Assembly (NCBI GenBank): GCA_041738135.1
Contig: JBGSQK010000029.1
Coordinates: 48,623 to 112,622, forward strand
Length of the DNA: 64,000 bases
Source of the DNA: JAGOMX01 sp041738135
GTDB taxonomy: Bacteria; Pseudomonadota; Alphaproteobacteria; JAGOMX01
Direction: 5' to 3'
The translations under genes and the position numbers were made by a program. A model generated the notes under the pieces. It worked only from the letters and a program-made list of their open reading frames with translations, did no database searches and was not told the DNA's origin. Below, piece after piece: positions 9,077-17,329 of the stretch (its first letter is position 1; every line of letters starts with the position of its first letter).

Positions 9077-9478
9077 ATGGTTAAAGTAAACTCTACATCA
9101 TCTGTACAAAAAACAACTCTCCGCAAGCTTACAAAAGCTGGCGCGGATAGCAGCTCTTTTACCTCATCCCTTGCACAAGGGGGAAACATAGAGGAACTGG
9201 TACATGTTTCTGCCCCTTCTGCAACCAATTCGTTATTTGTACTGCAAGAAATAGACGAAAGAGTAGTGGCCAAAAAACATGGGGACAAGATTCTTCAATT
9301 GCTTGATGGACTCAGGATCAACCTCCTTTCAGGGGACATGCCTGATTATCAACTGAAGTCTTTACAGCAGTACCTTACAAAATACCAAACTCGCTTGTCA
9401 GATCCTAAACTAACCGAAATTTTGGCTCAAATCGAACAGCGAGCACATATTGAACTCGCAAAACGAGGCTTGATTTAG
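9077..9478 (+). CDS. fliX: Flagellar assembly regulator FliX
   Basis: A 133-residue protein with the FliX layout: a variable Ser/Thr-rich N-terminus, then a conserved helical region (FVLQEIDE, LLDGLRINLLSGDMP, LQQYLTKYQTRLSDPKLTEILAQIEQRAHIELAK). In Caulobacter FliX is a trans-acting factor that couples early flagellar assembly to FlbD-dependent sigma-54 transcription; rpoN is present at 56134. The neighbour dksA is often found beside flagellar P-ring/fliX genes in alphaproteobacteria. No other flagellar gene is in the window, so whether a flagellum is made cannot be judged. No good ribosome site precedes the ATG. Confidence 0.85.
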   Translation: MVKVNSTSSVQKTTLRKLTKAGADSSSFTSSLAQGGNIEELVHVSAPSATNSLFVLQEIDERVVAKKHGDKILQLLDGLRINLLSGDMPDYQLKSLQQYLTKYQTRLSDPKLTEILAQIEQRAHIELAKRGLI

Positions 9479-9553
9479 GACGTTAGAGGGTTTATATTCT
9501 CTTACACTACGTAGTACCATAAATAATAAAAAAATAATGTACTGGGAGGACAA

Positions 9554-9991
9554 ATGGCTACTGATATCAATGAACAACTGGTTCCGCCAGAATACAAACC
9601 GAACGATAAAGAATCTTACATGAACCCGCTCATGTTGTCCTATTTCAAAAAGAAATTGGTTGAATGGAAGGCTGATCTTTTGTCAGGTTCGTCCAACACA
9701 ATTCATACGATGCAAGCTGAAACCCATGAAGAACCAGACATTGCTGACAGGGCATCGACGGAAACCGATAGGGCTATTGAGCTGCGTGCTCGGGATCGCG
9801 AGCGTAAGCTCATCAGCAAGATCGATGAAGCCTTACAACGCATCACTGATGGCGAATATGGCTATTGCGAAGAAACGGGTGAGCCCATTGGCGTTGCACG
9901 GCTGGAAGCCAGGCCCATAGCCACTCTCAGCATAGATGCGCAAGAACGTCATGAACGCAAAGAACGGACGCAAGTGGATCAGCGTGTATAA
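9554..9991 (+). CDS. dksA: RNA polymerase-binding transcription factor DksA
   Basis: A 145-residue member of the DksA/TraR family, which binds the RNA polymerase secondary channel and works with ppGpp. It has the coiled-coil tip DxxDxA (Asp62, Asp65, Ala67) and the globular GYCEETGEPIGVARLEARP. Only one of the four zinc-ligand cysteines remains (Cys105); the second pair reads SIDAQ. Loss of zinc ligands is known in alphaproteobacterial DksA, so this is lineage-typical and not decay. GGGAGGACAA before the ATG is a strong ribosome site. Confidence 0.92.
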   Translation: MATDINEQLVPPEYKPNDKESYMNPLMLSYFKKKLVEWKADLLSGSSNTIHTMQAETHEEPDIADRASTETDRAIELRARDRERKLISKIDEALQRITDGEYGYCEETGEPIGVARLEARPIATLSIDAQERHERKERTQVDQRV

Positions 9992-10096
9992 AACCATACA
10001 TTTTAGGTAGAGTCTATATTTGTGAAAAAACATGTTATTATAATTTGGCAGTAATTTAAAAACTATGCTACGGTGCTGCTGAAAATTAGGATTAAC

Positions 10097-10663
10097 ATGA
10101 TGACATTTTACTTTGTTACCCCAGAAAATCGGTCAGACTTTCGCGAGCTGATGCAGGCCTATTTTGATCGCCTTGCAAAAGTCTGGGGCATCATTGGTTT
10201 GGATGATTATGACACTCAAAATTCCAGTTACGTGGTTTGTGTGGATGAAGAATTTGGTGTCATCGGAGGATTGAGATTACTACCAACCCTGGGTCCAAAA
10301 CTCTCGGACGACTCACTCACTGAATCGGGTGTTGCTCTTCATGACGAGCAAACCTGGGAAGCCACAAAGCTATTCTTCTACCTACCAGAAGACCATGACA
10401 TCCAAGATTCGCCAGTGGAATTTGATGAGCTCTGCTCCGACTTTTACATCGGCATGTGGGAATTTTTGCAAGAATCCTGCCCCATTGAGATGATCGTCAC
10501 ATTGTTGCCTGAATGCGAACATACGGATGTCCAATTTTTCGGCAGATGGCCATTCATGCTTGAATCCACCGTCAAAAACCCATTCGACCACGACGAGGAA
10601 GAGTACATCCTGGGCGTCCTGCGCATGAATGATGAAGAGGACGATGTGGCCATTGCTAGCTAA
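10097..10663 (+). CDS. Acyl-homoserine-lactone synthase-like (LuxI fold) protein
   Basis: A 188-residue GNAT-fold protein with the LuxI-family pattern: YFDRLAKVWG, LDDYDTQNSSYVVC (matching the conserved D..D pair), GGLRLLPT with the conserved Arg, and TWEATKLFF (catalytic-region Glu). Two usual residues differ. The first invariant Arg of the RxxVF helix is not present (LMQAYF here) and the Arg of WExxR is Lys. The product would be an acyl-HSL or related signal if active. No luxR-type receptor gene is nearby. AGGATT precedes ATGATG, so the start is 10097 or 10100, not 10073. The C-terminus is unusually acidic (DEEDD). Confidence 0.7.
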   Translation: MMTFYFVTPENRSDFRELMQAYFDRLAKVWGIIGLDDYDTQNSSYVVCVDEEFGVIGGLRLLPTLGPKLSDDSLTESGVALHDEQTWEATKLFFYLPEDHDIQDSPVEFDELCSDFYIGMWEFLQESCPIEMIVTLLPECEHTDVQFFGRWPFMLESTVKNPFDHDEEEYILGVLRMNDEEDDVAIAS

Positions 10664-10718
10664 GAGCTAGCCCGCCCTCAAACCACATTATTGTGTTTAT
10701 GAGAACGACCTATTCAAC

Positions 10719-10838
10719 TCCGTCACTGCGCGCCCCTCTTGTGGCGTGGCAATCCACTTTTGTGTGATCGTTATACCTAAGTTTGCCGCAACTGAAAAAG
10801 TAGATTGCCACGCCCCAAGAGGAACTAGCAATGACGGG
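10719..10838. repeat. Class A palindromic repeat, copy 1
   Basis: Inverted repeat with outer arms CCGTCACTGC / GCAATGACGGG and a core GGCGTGGCAATCCACTTTT / AGTAGATTGCCACGCC. It lies between the convergent LuxI-like and aminotransferase genes. The same core recurs at 17105-17209 and 31895-32014. It may act as a bidirectional transcript end, but it has no T-run. Confidence 0.85.
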
Positions 10839-10897
10839 CGTGGAGGCGCTATTTCACTTATTTAAACCCTTTTGGGGAGTTCAACTACCCCTCCATC

Positions 10898-12058
10898 CTA
10901 CTCAAAATACGACCTAATCGCAGCAATTATTCTGTCCTGCTGTTCTTTCGGTAGATATGCATGCATGGGCAAGCTTAATACGCGATCCGATAGATACTTG
11001 GATACATCCAGGTTTTGGCCTGCTAGATAGCAGTCTTTGTATGCTACTTGTTCTTGCAACGGCTTTGGATAATAAACAACCGATGGTATGTCCTGCTTCT
11101 TTAGATGAGCCTGCAGGCCGTCGCGTTGCTGTTGATCTGAGAGAACTATGGTATATTGCGCCCAGACGGAAGTAGCATCATCAAGTACTCTTGGTACAGT
11201 AACCACATCTTTCAGGCCTTCGTTGTAATAACTGGCTACTCGATTGCGAGCTTCGATTTCGTCGGGGAATATCTTTAGTTTTTCGATCAGAACGGCAGCT
11301 TGGATGGTATCCATGCGGGCGTTCAATCCGACACGGATATTGTCGTATTTATCGACGCCTTGACCATGCACACGGATTGACTTTAAGCGATCATACATTT
11401 GATCATCATTGGTGAACACTGCACCGCCATCACCATAACAACCTAAAGGTTTGGCTGGGAAAAAGCTAGTTGCGGTAGCAAGCCCGATGTTACCTACTGA
11501 CCTGTTTTTATAAGTTGCACCGAAGCTTTGTGCTGCATCGCATACGATCCATAAGTTGTGTGCGTGAGCAATGGGTTCGATGGCATCATAATCAACGGGC
11601 TGTCCATAAAGATCTACAGGCATAATGGCTTTAGGTGTCAAACCCGCTTCTTGGGCCCGAAAGATAGAATCTTCAAGACAGGTGGGGTTCATATTAAATG
11701 TATCGGGATAAACGTCCACGAATATGGGGTGAGCGCCCAGCAGTGAAACGGATTCGGGTGTGGCTGGAAAAGTGAAACTTGGCAAGAATACGGCGTCGCC
11801 TGGGCCTATGCCTTGAGCCATCAGCACAAGAAGCAATGCGTCCGTACCGCTGGAACAAGAGACCGCATATTTAGCGCCACAAAAAGCCGCCAGTTCCTTT
11901 TCAAGAACAGCCACTTCAGGGCCCATGATATATGTGCCATGATCAAAAATGGCTTGAATCGCTTTCTGCACTTGCGGGAGAACGCGATTTTTTTGTGAAA
12001 CCAAATCGATGAACTCAATTTTATCATCTGCTACTAGTTTAACTGCTGCTTGACTCAT
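10898..12058 (-). CDS. DegT/DnrJ/EryC1/StrS aminotransferase (WbpE-like)
   Basis: A 386-residue PLP-dependent sugar aminotransferase (type I fold). Features: SSGTDALLLVL near residue 85 (cofactor phosphate binding), VCDAAQSFGA (Asp and Gln contacting the pyridine ring), and the lysine in SFFPAKPLGCYGDGGA, which forms the internal aldimine. The FFPxKPLGCYGDGGA form is typical of the WbpE/WlbC group, which transaminates UDP-3-keto-2-acetamido-glucuronate in O-antigen synthesis. No partner Wbp genes are adjacent, so the exact sugar is inferred. An O-antigen ligase lies at 40533. Confidence 0.88.
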   Translation of the reverse strand: MSQAAVKLVADDKIEFIDLVSQKNRVLPQVQKAIQAIFDHGTYIMGPEVAVLEKELAAFCGAKYAVSCSSGTDALLLVLMAQGIGPGDAVFLPSFTFPATPESVSLLGAHPIFVDVYPDTFNMNPTCLEDSIFRAQEAGLTPKAIMPVDLYGQPVDYDAIEPIAHAHNLWIVCDAAQSFGATYKNRSVGNIGLATATSFFPAKPLGCYGDGGAVFTNDDQMYDRLKSIRVHGQGVDKYDNIRVGLNARMDTIQAAVLIEKLKIFPDEIEARNRVASYYNEGLKDVVTVPRVLDDATSVWAQYTIVLSDQQQRDGLQAHLKKQDIPSVVYYPKPLQEQVAYKDCYLAGQNLDVSKYLSDRVLSLPMHAYLPKEQQDRIIAAIRSYFE

Positions 12059-12443
12059 AAAAACCTCTATTTAAATGTCCTAAATATAGTGAGAGTTTAC
12101 TACATACGGCCTAAATGGCAAGAAAATGTTATTTTTAGGGGCTAAACTATCAGGATAGCAACTTACTTAGCGGCACGAAAATTATAGAAGTCAAAAAGGA
12201 TAAGAAATAGGTCCTTGTAAAAAATTCAGGACCTCTCAATAAATATTTATTATCTCCTATATAAATCATGCCCCCTCTCGTGTCATCCTGATTCCAGGCC
12301 GTTTAACACGGGAAGGGTGCAATAATTAAGGCTATAATTGCACTAAATTATTAACGTAAAACTCATAATTAATTATATGATCGCTTGCTATTACTCAGGG
12401 ATGTGATAGCGTCTTTTTATAAGTTAATCAATGAGGTACAAAA
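12059..12443. other. 385-bp intergenic region between divergent genes
   Basis: AT-rich spacer containing the promoters of the aminotransferase (minus) and the LEA-like gene (plus). A small hairpin AGGTCCT/AGGACCT (12208-12234) and a pair GTGCAATAATTA / TATAATTGCAC around 12322-12350 are visible. No open frame or RNA gene is recognised. Confidence 0.4.
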
Positions 12444-12902
12444 ATGTTATCACTTAAGAAGAATATTCTACTCGGATCACTTTCAGCAATCGTTCTTTCA
12501 ACCAGCAGCATAGCAACTCCTGCGGCTGACGAATCTCCAAAACCCAATACACCAACTGTTGCAGAAGCATCATCAGATCTTGGCAATGCTGTTGCAGATA
12601 AAGGTAAAGAAGTTGGGCACGACATCAAAGAAGCAGCCAAAGATGTTGGTCATGCCGCTGCAGAAAAGAGCGAAGAAGTTAAAGACCGGGTAAAACCAAC
12701 TGCGGAAAAAACTGGAAAAGATATTAAGGAAGCAGCATCTGATGCTGGCCATGCAATTGCAGAAAAAAGCAAAGAAGTTAAAGACGAAGTAAAGCCAGTT
12801 GTGGAAAAAGCTGGAAAAGATATTAAAGAAGCAGCATCTGATGCTGGTAAAAAAGTTAAGAAGGCTGAGAAAAAAGTTGAGAAAGCTATAAAGAAACTTT
12901 AA
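12444..12902 (+). CDS. Secreted LEA-like helical repeat protein
   Basis: A 152-residue protein: N-terminal signal peptide (hydrophobic ILLGSLSAIVLSTSSIATPA, probable cleavage near residue 27), then Lys/Glu/Ala-rich repeats of exactly 33 residues that begin at 58, 91 and 124 (GHDIKEAA, GKDIKEAA, GKDIKEAA). The 33-mer is three 11-mers, the periodicity of group 3 LEA and other amphipathic helix proteins. The last repeat turns into a lysine-rich tail (KKVKKAEKKVEKAIKK). It is exported to the periplasm or beyond; a role in desiccation or membrane protection is only inferred from the repeat type. The repeat also shows as a 99-bp DNA period. Confidence 0.75.
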   Translation: MLSLKKNILLGSLSAIVLSTSSIATPAADESPKPNTPTVAEASSDLGNAVADKGKEVGHDIKEAAKDVGHAAAEKSEEVKDRVKPTAEKTGKDIKEAASDAGHAIAEKSKEVKDEVKPVVEKAGKDIKEAASDAGKKVKKAEKKVEKAIKKL

Positions 12903-12944
12903 TAGTCTCAGCCTAGTACCGCGAATCATTAACTCTGCTCCACA

Positions 12945-13067
12945 GTGTCATCCCCGCGCAGGCGGGGATCCAGCACAAGAAGTGGAGCAACGCGACTCAA
13001 AATAGTCTATATAGTAGCAGCTACGCTGCACATTTGCACTGGATTCCCGCCTTCGCGGGAATGACAC
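12945..13067. repeat. Class D palindromic repeat, copy 1
   Basis: Arms GTGTCATCCCCGCGCAGGC / CGGGAATGACAC and an inner GGATCCAGCAC / GCACTGGATTCCCGCC. The second copy lies at 37846-37980. It separates the LEA-like gene from the rpmH promoter. Confidence 0.85.
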
Positions 13068-13115
13068 AAATGGGCGGCATAATTAATGATTCGAACTACT
13101 AGAATCGAATAGATG

Positions 13116-13144
13116 TTGACGGCGCGTATAAAACCACGTATATA
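13116..13144 (+). promoter_or_regulatory. Sigma-70-type promoter of rpmH operon
   Basis: TTGACG (13116-13121), a 17-bp spacer and TATATA (13139-13144), about 48 bases before the rpmH ATG. It is the best match to a housekeeping promoter in this gap and correctly oriented for rpmH-rnpA-yidD-yidC-engB. Confidence 0.65.
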
Positions 13145-13191
13145 AGTTCACATATGAATTTATGGCTATAAGTTATTAAGGAGCATTCCAT

Positions 13192-13326
13192 ATGAAACGC
13201 ACATTTCAACCAAGTAACTTGGTACGCGCACGTCGACATGGCTTCCGCGCTCGCATGAGCACCGTGGGCGGCCGCAAGGTGTTGTCTTCACGTCGTGCTA
13301 AAGGACGCGCACGTCTGAGTGCTTAA
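13192..13326 (+). CDS. rpmH: 50S ribosomal protein L34
   Basis: A 44-residue basic protein, MKRTFQPSNLVRARRHGFRA at the start and ending RRAKGRARLSA, the standard L34 sequence and length. It is part of the large ribosomal subunit. AAGGAG lies 9 bases before the ATG. Its last eight bases overlap the GTG start of rnpA, as is usual for this pair. Confidence 0.97.
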   Translation: MKRTFQPSNLVRARRHGFRARMSTVGGRKVLSSRRAKGRARLSA

Positions 13327-13672
13327 GGTACAAACGCTTAAAAAGCGAAAAGACTTTCTAAGAGTTGCAGCCCGGTGTCACAAATACGTGATGCCGGCTT
13401 TTATCATGCAGATTAGTGAAAATCCTGAGCCCAGAAACGAACTTGTTAGAATCGGTTTTACCGCTAGCAAAAGGATCGGGGGAGCTGTGGAACGCAACCG
13501 CGCTAAACGCCGGTTACGTGAACTGGTACGAGAGGTTTTCCCTCAACAGGCCAATAAAACCTTCGATTATGTCTTGATAGCTAAAACCTATTCCCTCACC
13601 CGTAATTATGAAAAAATGCGAAACGAGTTGAAAAGTGTACTGACTCGCCATGAGGGTGAGAACCATAGTTAA
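13319..13672 (+). CDS. rnpA: Ribonuclease P protein component
   Basis: A 117-residue basic protein with the family signature ASKRIGGAVERNRAKRRLRE (the RNR motif). It binds RNase P RNA and helps 5' processing of tRNA precursors. It starts at GTG inside the end of rpmH and overlaps yidD by 23 bases, so translation of the three genes is probably coupled. Confidence 0.95.
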   Translation: MLKVQTLKKRKDFLRVAARCHKYVMPAFIMQISENPEPRNELVRIGFTASKRIGGAVERNRAKRRLRELVREVFPQQANKTFDYVLIAKTYSLTRNYEKMRNELKSVLTRHEGENHS

Positions 13673-13904
13673 GCTCATCCAACTCATTTTATTGTCATTT
13701 GTCTGGTTTTATCGTAAGTTGATATCGCCATGGACAAAATCCAGCTGTAGGTTTTTACCTACATGCTCGGCATATGCGGTTGATGCTATACAAGAATACG
13801 GCCCATTCAAAGGAAGTATGCTAACTGTAAAGCGTTTAGCCAAATGTCATCCCTGGGGTGGCAGCGGATTTGATCCGGTTAATAAAATGAATTTAGAACA
13901 GTAG
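13650..13904 (+). CDS. yidD: Membrane protein insertion efficiency factor YidD
   Basis: An 84-residue protein with the YidD hallmarks LISPWTKSSCRFLPTCSAYA and HPWGGSGFDPV, and an N-terminal amphipathic/hydrophobic helix. It assists YidC-dependent insertion of inner-membrane proteins. It starts within rnpA and ends 10 bases before yidC. Confidence 0.95.
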   Translation: MRVRTIVKLIQLILLSFVWFYRKLISPWTKSSCRFLPTCSAYAVDAIQEYGPFKGSMLTVKRLAKCHPWGGSGFDPVNKMNLEQ

Positions 13905-13914
13905 AGAACTCAAG

Positions 13915-15615
13915 ATGAACGATCAGAAAAACTTGGTATTTTTCGTCCTTATTTTTATCGGCGTAATGGTGGGTTGGAATTATTTCTATGAGGCACCTAA
14001 AGCTCAAAAGGCTCCTGTAGCGCAGACGCAGCAAACAGCTTCGGCAATACCAGGGGTGCCAACAGCGCCTGCTGTCCCGGTTATTACCGATCGAAAAGAA
14101 GTGATTCAAGCTTCGGCTCGCGTGCAAATTGACACCCCTTCCTTAAGGGGTTCTATCAATTTGAAGGGTGGCAGCATTGATGATTTGAAGTTGGAGAAAT
14201 ACCGCGAGACCATTGAAAAGAACAGCGACAATATCGTATTGCTCACCCCTTTAGGAGCTGAGAAACCTTATTTTGCTCAGTTTGGTTGGACAACGGCGGA
14301 TAAGAATCTAGCCATGCCGGATGAAAACTCTGTTTGGACTGCGGATCGCAAAGAGATCACCCAAACATCCGGTCCGGTGAAACTGACTTGGGTAAATCCG
14401 CAAGGCATTCAGTTCGAACGGTTGATCAGTGTGGATGAAAACTACCTATTCACGGTTCAACAGACAGTAACAAACAATACAAATCAGACAATACAATTGG
14501 TACCGTATGGCCAGGTGAGCCGTATTGGCACACCTGAAGTCCAAGGCAACTGGATGCTACATGAAGGGCCTTTGGGTTATATGGATGATGGCTTAAAGGA
14601 ATACAGCTATTCTAAGCTGCAAGAGACCAATGAAATAAAAAGCGTAAGCCAAGGTGGCTGGATTGGAATTACGGATAAATATTGGCTCACCGCTATCATT
14701 CCGGACCAGAAAACCAAATCAGAGTTCTACTTCAAAGATAATCGTCTCGGTGCACAAGACGATTATTTGACAGGCTATTTAGGCGAGCCAATTAGCATCG
14801 CTCCTGCTCAGAAGGCTGAAGTGCAATCACATTTATTTGCGGGCGCGAAAGTCTTAAGTATTCTAGATACCTACGAAGAAAAGCTGGGTGTCAATCACTT
14901 CGATAAGGCCGTTGATTTTGGCTATCTGTACTTCTTCACCAAGCCCTTGTTTTATGTGTTGGAAATGATTTATGGCTGGCTAGGTAACTTCGGTTTGGCT
15001 ATTTTGTTGCTGACAGTGATTATTAAAGTATTGTTCTACCCCTTGGCTAACAAGTCTTATCGCTCTATGGCGCGCATGAAGGAATTGCAGCCTAAAATGG
15101 AGCGCATAAAAGAGCGTTATGCGGATGACAAGATGCGCATGAACCAAGAGATGATGGAGCTGTATAAGAAAGAAAAGGTTAATCCGGCATCCGGTTGTTT
15201 ACCTATTCTTATACAGATCCCGGTATTCTTTTGTTTGTATAAGGTATTGTTTGTCACCATTGAAATGCGCCAAGCACCGTTTTATGGTTGGATACACGAT
15301 TTGTCGGCGCCTGACCCTACTACTATCTTTAACCTGTTTGGCTTGATTCCTTGGGATCCCCCTACCCTGCTCATGATTGGCGCGCTGCCTATAATGATGG
15401 GTGTGTCCATGTGGGTGCAACAGAAGCTGAATCCGGCGCCTATGGATCCTGTGCAACAGAAGATGTTCATGATCATGCCCGTGATGCTGACCTACCTGTT
15501 AGCGCAGTTCCCGGCTGGTTTAGTGCTCTACTGGACATGGAACAACATCCTGTCGATTGCTCAGCAATGGCTCATTATGACATCCACTAAAAAAACGGCA
15601 AAAGCGAAGGCGTGA
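13915..15615 (+). CDS. yidC: Membrane protein insertase YidC
   Basis: A 566-residue inner-membrane insertase, the normal length for Gram-negative YidC. It has an N-terminal helix (LVFFVLIFIGVMVGWNYFYE), a large periplasmic beta domain (about residues 60-340), and the conserved C-terminal five-helix core from FGYLYFFTKPLFYVLEMIYGWLGNFG, including NPASGCLPILIQIPVFFCLYKVL and QFPAGLVLYWTWNN. It works with SecYEG or alone. Its stop codon overlaps the start of engB. Confidence 0.97.
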   Translation: MNDQKNLVFFVLIFIGVMVGWNYFYEAPKAQKAPVAQTQQTASAIPGVPTAPAVPVITDRKEVIQASARVQIDTPSLRGSINLKGGSIDDLKLEKYRETIEKNSDNIVLLTPLGAEKPYFAQFGWTTADKNLAMPDENSVWTADRKEITQTSGPVKLTWVNPQGIQFERLISVDENYLFTVQQTVTNNTNQTIQLVPYGQVSRIGTPEVQGNWMLHEGPLGYMDDGLKEYSYSKLQETNEIKSVSQGGWIGITDKYWLTAIIPDQKTKSEFYFKDNRLGAQDDYLTGYLGEPISIAPAQKAEVQSHLFAGAKVLSILDTYEEKLGVNHFDKAVDFGYLYFFTKPLFYVLEMIYGWLGNFGLAILLLTVIIKVLFYPLANKSYRSMARMKELQPKMERIKERYADDKMRMNQEMMELYKKEKVNPASGCLPILIQIPVFFCLYKVLFVTIEMRQAPFYGWIHDLSAPDPTTIFNLFGLIPWDPPTLLMIGALPIMMGVSMWVQQKLNPAPMDPVQQKMFMIMPVMLTYLLAQFPAGLVLYWTWNNILSIAQQWLIMTSTKKTAKAKA

Positions 15616-16241
15616 TGTTAGATTCTGAAGCCGTATTGAAAGCCAACCATGTGTTTGCACAGACCTGCACGTTTGTGTTGGGCGCTGCCAAAGAAAGTGA
15701 TCTGCCGCTGACCACGCTGCCAGAGTTTGCGTTTGCTGGCAGATCTAATGTGGGTAAATCTAGCTTGATCAATGCGGTTTTAGATCGCAAGACTTTGGTG
15801 AAAACATCTAAGACACCGGGGCGCACACAACAGATTAACTTCTTCGATTTGGCTGGCAGACTTATGTTGGTGGACTTGCCAGGGTATGGTTATGCCCGTG
15901 TACAAAAGACTAAAATCCTCGACTGGAACCATCTGATCAACGATTATTTGCGCGGTCGCGTTCAGCTAAAACGCGTTTACTTTTTGATTGACAGTCGCCA
16001 TGGGCTGAAGCCTATCGATTTAAAAACCATGTTAATGCTTGATGAAGCTGCGGTTTCCTATCAAGTTGTTCTGACTAAGATCGATAAAATCAAGAAACCT
16101 GAGCAAGAAAAGGTGCTGGCAGAAACGCTCGAACAAATGAGAACGCGACCTGCAGCGTTCCCACAGGTAATCCTTACCAGCTCCGATAAGAAATGGGGCT
16201 TGGAAGAGCTGAGGGTTTCAATGATGTCTTTGGTGCTTTAA
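15615..16241 (+). CDS. engB: Ribosome biogenesis GTP-binding protein EngB/YsxC
   Basis: A 208-residue GTPase with all G motifs: GRSNVGKSSL (P-loop), TSKTPGRTQ (switch I), DLPGYG (G3), LTKIDK (G4). It is needed for late assembly of the large ribosomal subunit. ATG at 15615 overlaps the yidC stop (TGATG); a GTG at 15612 in the same frame is the alternative. Confidence 0.95.
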   Translation: MLDSEAVLKANHVFAQTCTFVLGAAKESDLPLTTLPEFAFAGRSNVGKSSLINAVLDRKTLVKTSKTPGRTQQINFFDLAGRLMLVDLPGYGYARVQKTKILDWNHLINDYLRGRVQLKRVYFLIDSRHGLKPIDLKTMLMLDEAAVSYQVVLTKIDKIKKPEQEKVLAETLEQMRTRPAAFPQVILTSSDKKWGLEELRVSMMSLVL

Positions 16242-16261
16242 ACGTAACACTCATCACCTCC

Positions 16262-16427
16262 CGTCATCCAGAGCAGCATAAGCGTAGCGTTGCTGCGTGG
16301 GATCCAGCGCGAGAGTGTGAGCGTATGCGAACTCGATCGTATTTTAATCCGGAGCTCGCATGCGCTCGCACACATTCGCTGGATCCTTCGCTTCCTCCGC
16401 TATGCGGAGGCGCGCTCTGGATGACGA
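16262..16427. repeat. Class B palindromic repeat, copy 1
   Basis: Arms CGTCATCCAGAGCAGCATAAGCG ... and ... GCGCGCTCTGGATGACG, with internal GGATCCAGCG / CGCTGGATCC pairs and an inner gagctcgcatgcgctcgcac segment. Other copies: 28973-29123, 48693-48857 and a half copy at 19570-19623. It fills the convergent gap after engB. Confidence 0.85.
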
Positions 16428-16454
16428 GGTTTTTGGTGAGTTGTGACGTTTAAA

Positions 16455-16979
16455 CTAAAAATACGGTATGGGATCGTCCGGCCCGATACTCTCCTTATAA
16501 ATCAACCGACCCTTCATAAACAACATTAGTAAAGTATCATAAGGATTTAGGTGGTTCTTTTTAACAAGAGCCTCGTCATCGGATGCTAGATAGAAGTTTG
16601 CGCCAGGTTTTAATTGACCTATGCATGCTTGCAATTGGGGCGTAGCCTTGCTACTCAAAAATAGACAGTTGCATTCGGCGGAGAGCATTTCGTCTTCGTC
16701 TAAGAATTGATTCCTGTTCATAAACTGGGAATAAAACGCAGTCATCCGCTCCACAGATTCTGAATCTTTTTCAGGGACATATAATACGGCCAGCATGGGC
16801 GAATCTTTATAGGTTTCGTAATAATTGACTAAATAAGAATTTCCATAACCTTTGTCGTAGAACAATCTGACCTTGGTCCAGGGTAGATTTGAGTTGGATT
16901 CTTCGTAGGCTGTGTAGTCTGAACAGTGGAGTGACGAGATTGAACATAGCAGGACCAGAACGTTTAGAAGGCTTCTCAT
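16455..16979 (-). CDS. Secreted protein of unknown function
   Basis: About 174 residues with an N-terminal signal sequence (MRSLLNVLVLLCSISSLHCS). The cysteine after LH is not in a normal lipobox, so cleavage by signal peptidase I is more likely. The mature part has no motif I recognise; it is mixed alpha/beta with a pair Cys-x-Cys (AECNCLF) and a Trx-like strand pattern (MLAVLYVPEKD), too weak to name. AGAGGTGAT lies just before the ATG at 16979, so I prefer that start to the in-frame GTG at 16988. It is flanked by repeats on both sides. Confidence 0.6.
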   Translation of the reverse strand: MRSLLNVLVLLCSISSLHCSDYTAYEESNSNLPWTKVRLFYDKGYGNSYLVNYYETYKDSPMLAVLYVPEKDSESVERMTAFYSQFMNRNQFLDEDEMLSAECNCLFLSSKATPQLQACIGQLKPGANFYLASDDEALVKKNHLNPYDTLLMLFMKGRLIYKESIGPDDPIPYF

Positions 16980-17104
16980 GGCTATCACCTCTTTTTAAAC
17001 TTCTACAGGTCTATTATAGCTGAGTCGGAAGCTAGAAAAGTTAACAAAACGAAATTTTTTTTAAACCATTTTTGTAATCTAGTCTTTATGCAAAACCCCT
17101 TACA

Positions 17105-17209
17105 ATTGCGAGCCCATTTGGGGCGTGGCAATCTACTTTTTAAGTTGCAGCCCACTTGAGTAAAAGGCCGCCACAAAGTGGATTGCCACGCCCCAAATGG
17201 GCTCGCAAT
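17105..17209. repeat. Class A palindromic repeat, copy 2
   Basis: ATTGCGAGCCCATTTGGGGC ... paired with GCCCCAAATGGGCTCGCAAT; the inner core is GTGGCAATCTACTTTTTAAG / CAAAGTGGATTGCCAC. It is the most symmetrical of the three class A copies. Confidence 0.85.
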
Positions 17210-17273
17210 GAATTTGGTTAGCATTCCCTTTAACTTAATGGCAGTGGGCTGAGAGGTAAGGACAAGCAGTATT

Positions 17274-17320
17274 TACCCCTCACCCGGCCTTCGGTCGACC
17301 TCTGCCAGGAGGGGAGAGGT
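17274..17320. repeat. Class C repeat, partial copy
   Basis: ACCCCTCACCCGGCCTTCGG followed by gacctctgccaggaggggagaggt, one half of the class C unit seen complete at 23201-23325 and 28011-28126. It ends 10 bases from the stop of the peroxiredoxin gene. Confidence 0.75.
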
Positions 17321-17329
17321 AAAGTAGGG

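Noticed and set aside
9554..9991. Lost zinc cysteines in DksA as a sign of decay
   Set aside because: Single- or zero-cysteine DksA forms are normal in alphaproteobacteria, and the DxxDxA tip is intact.
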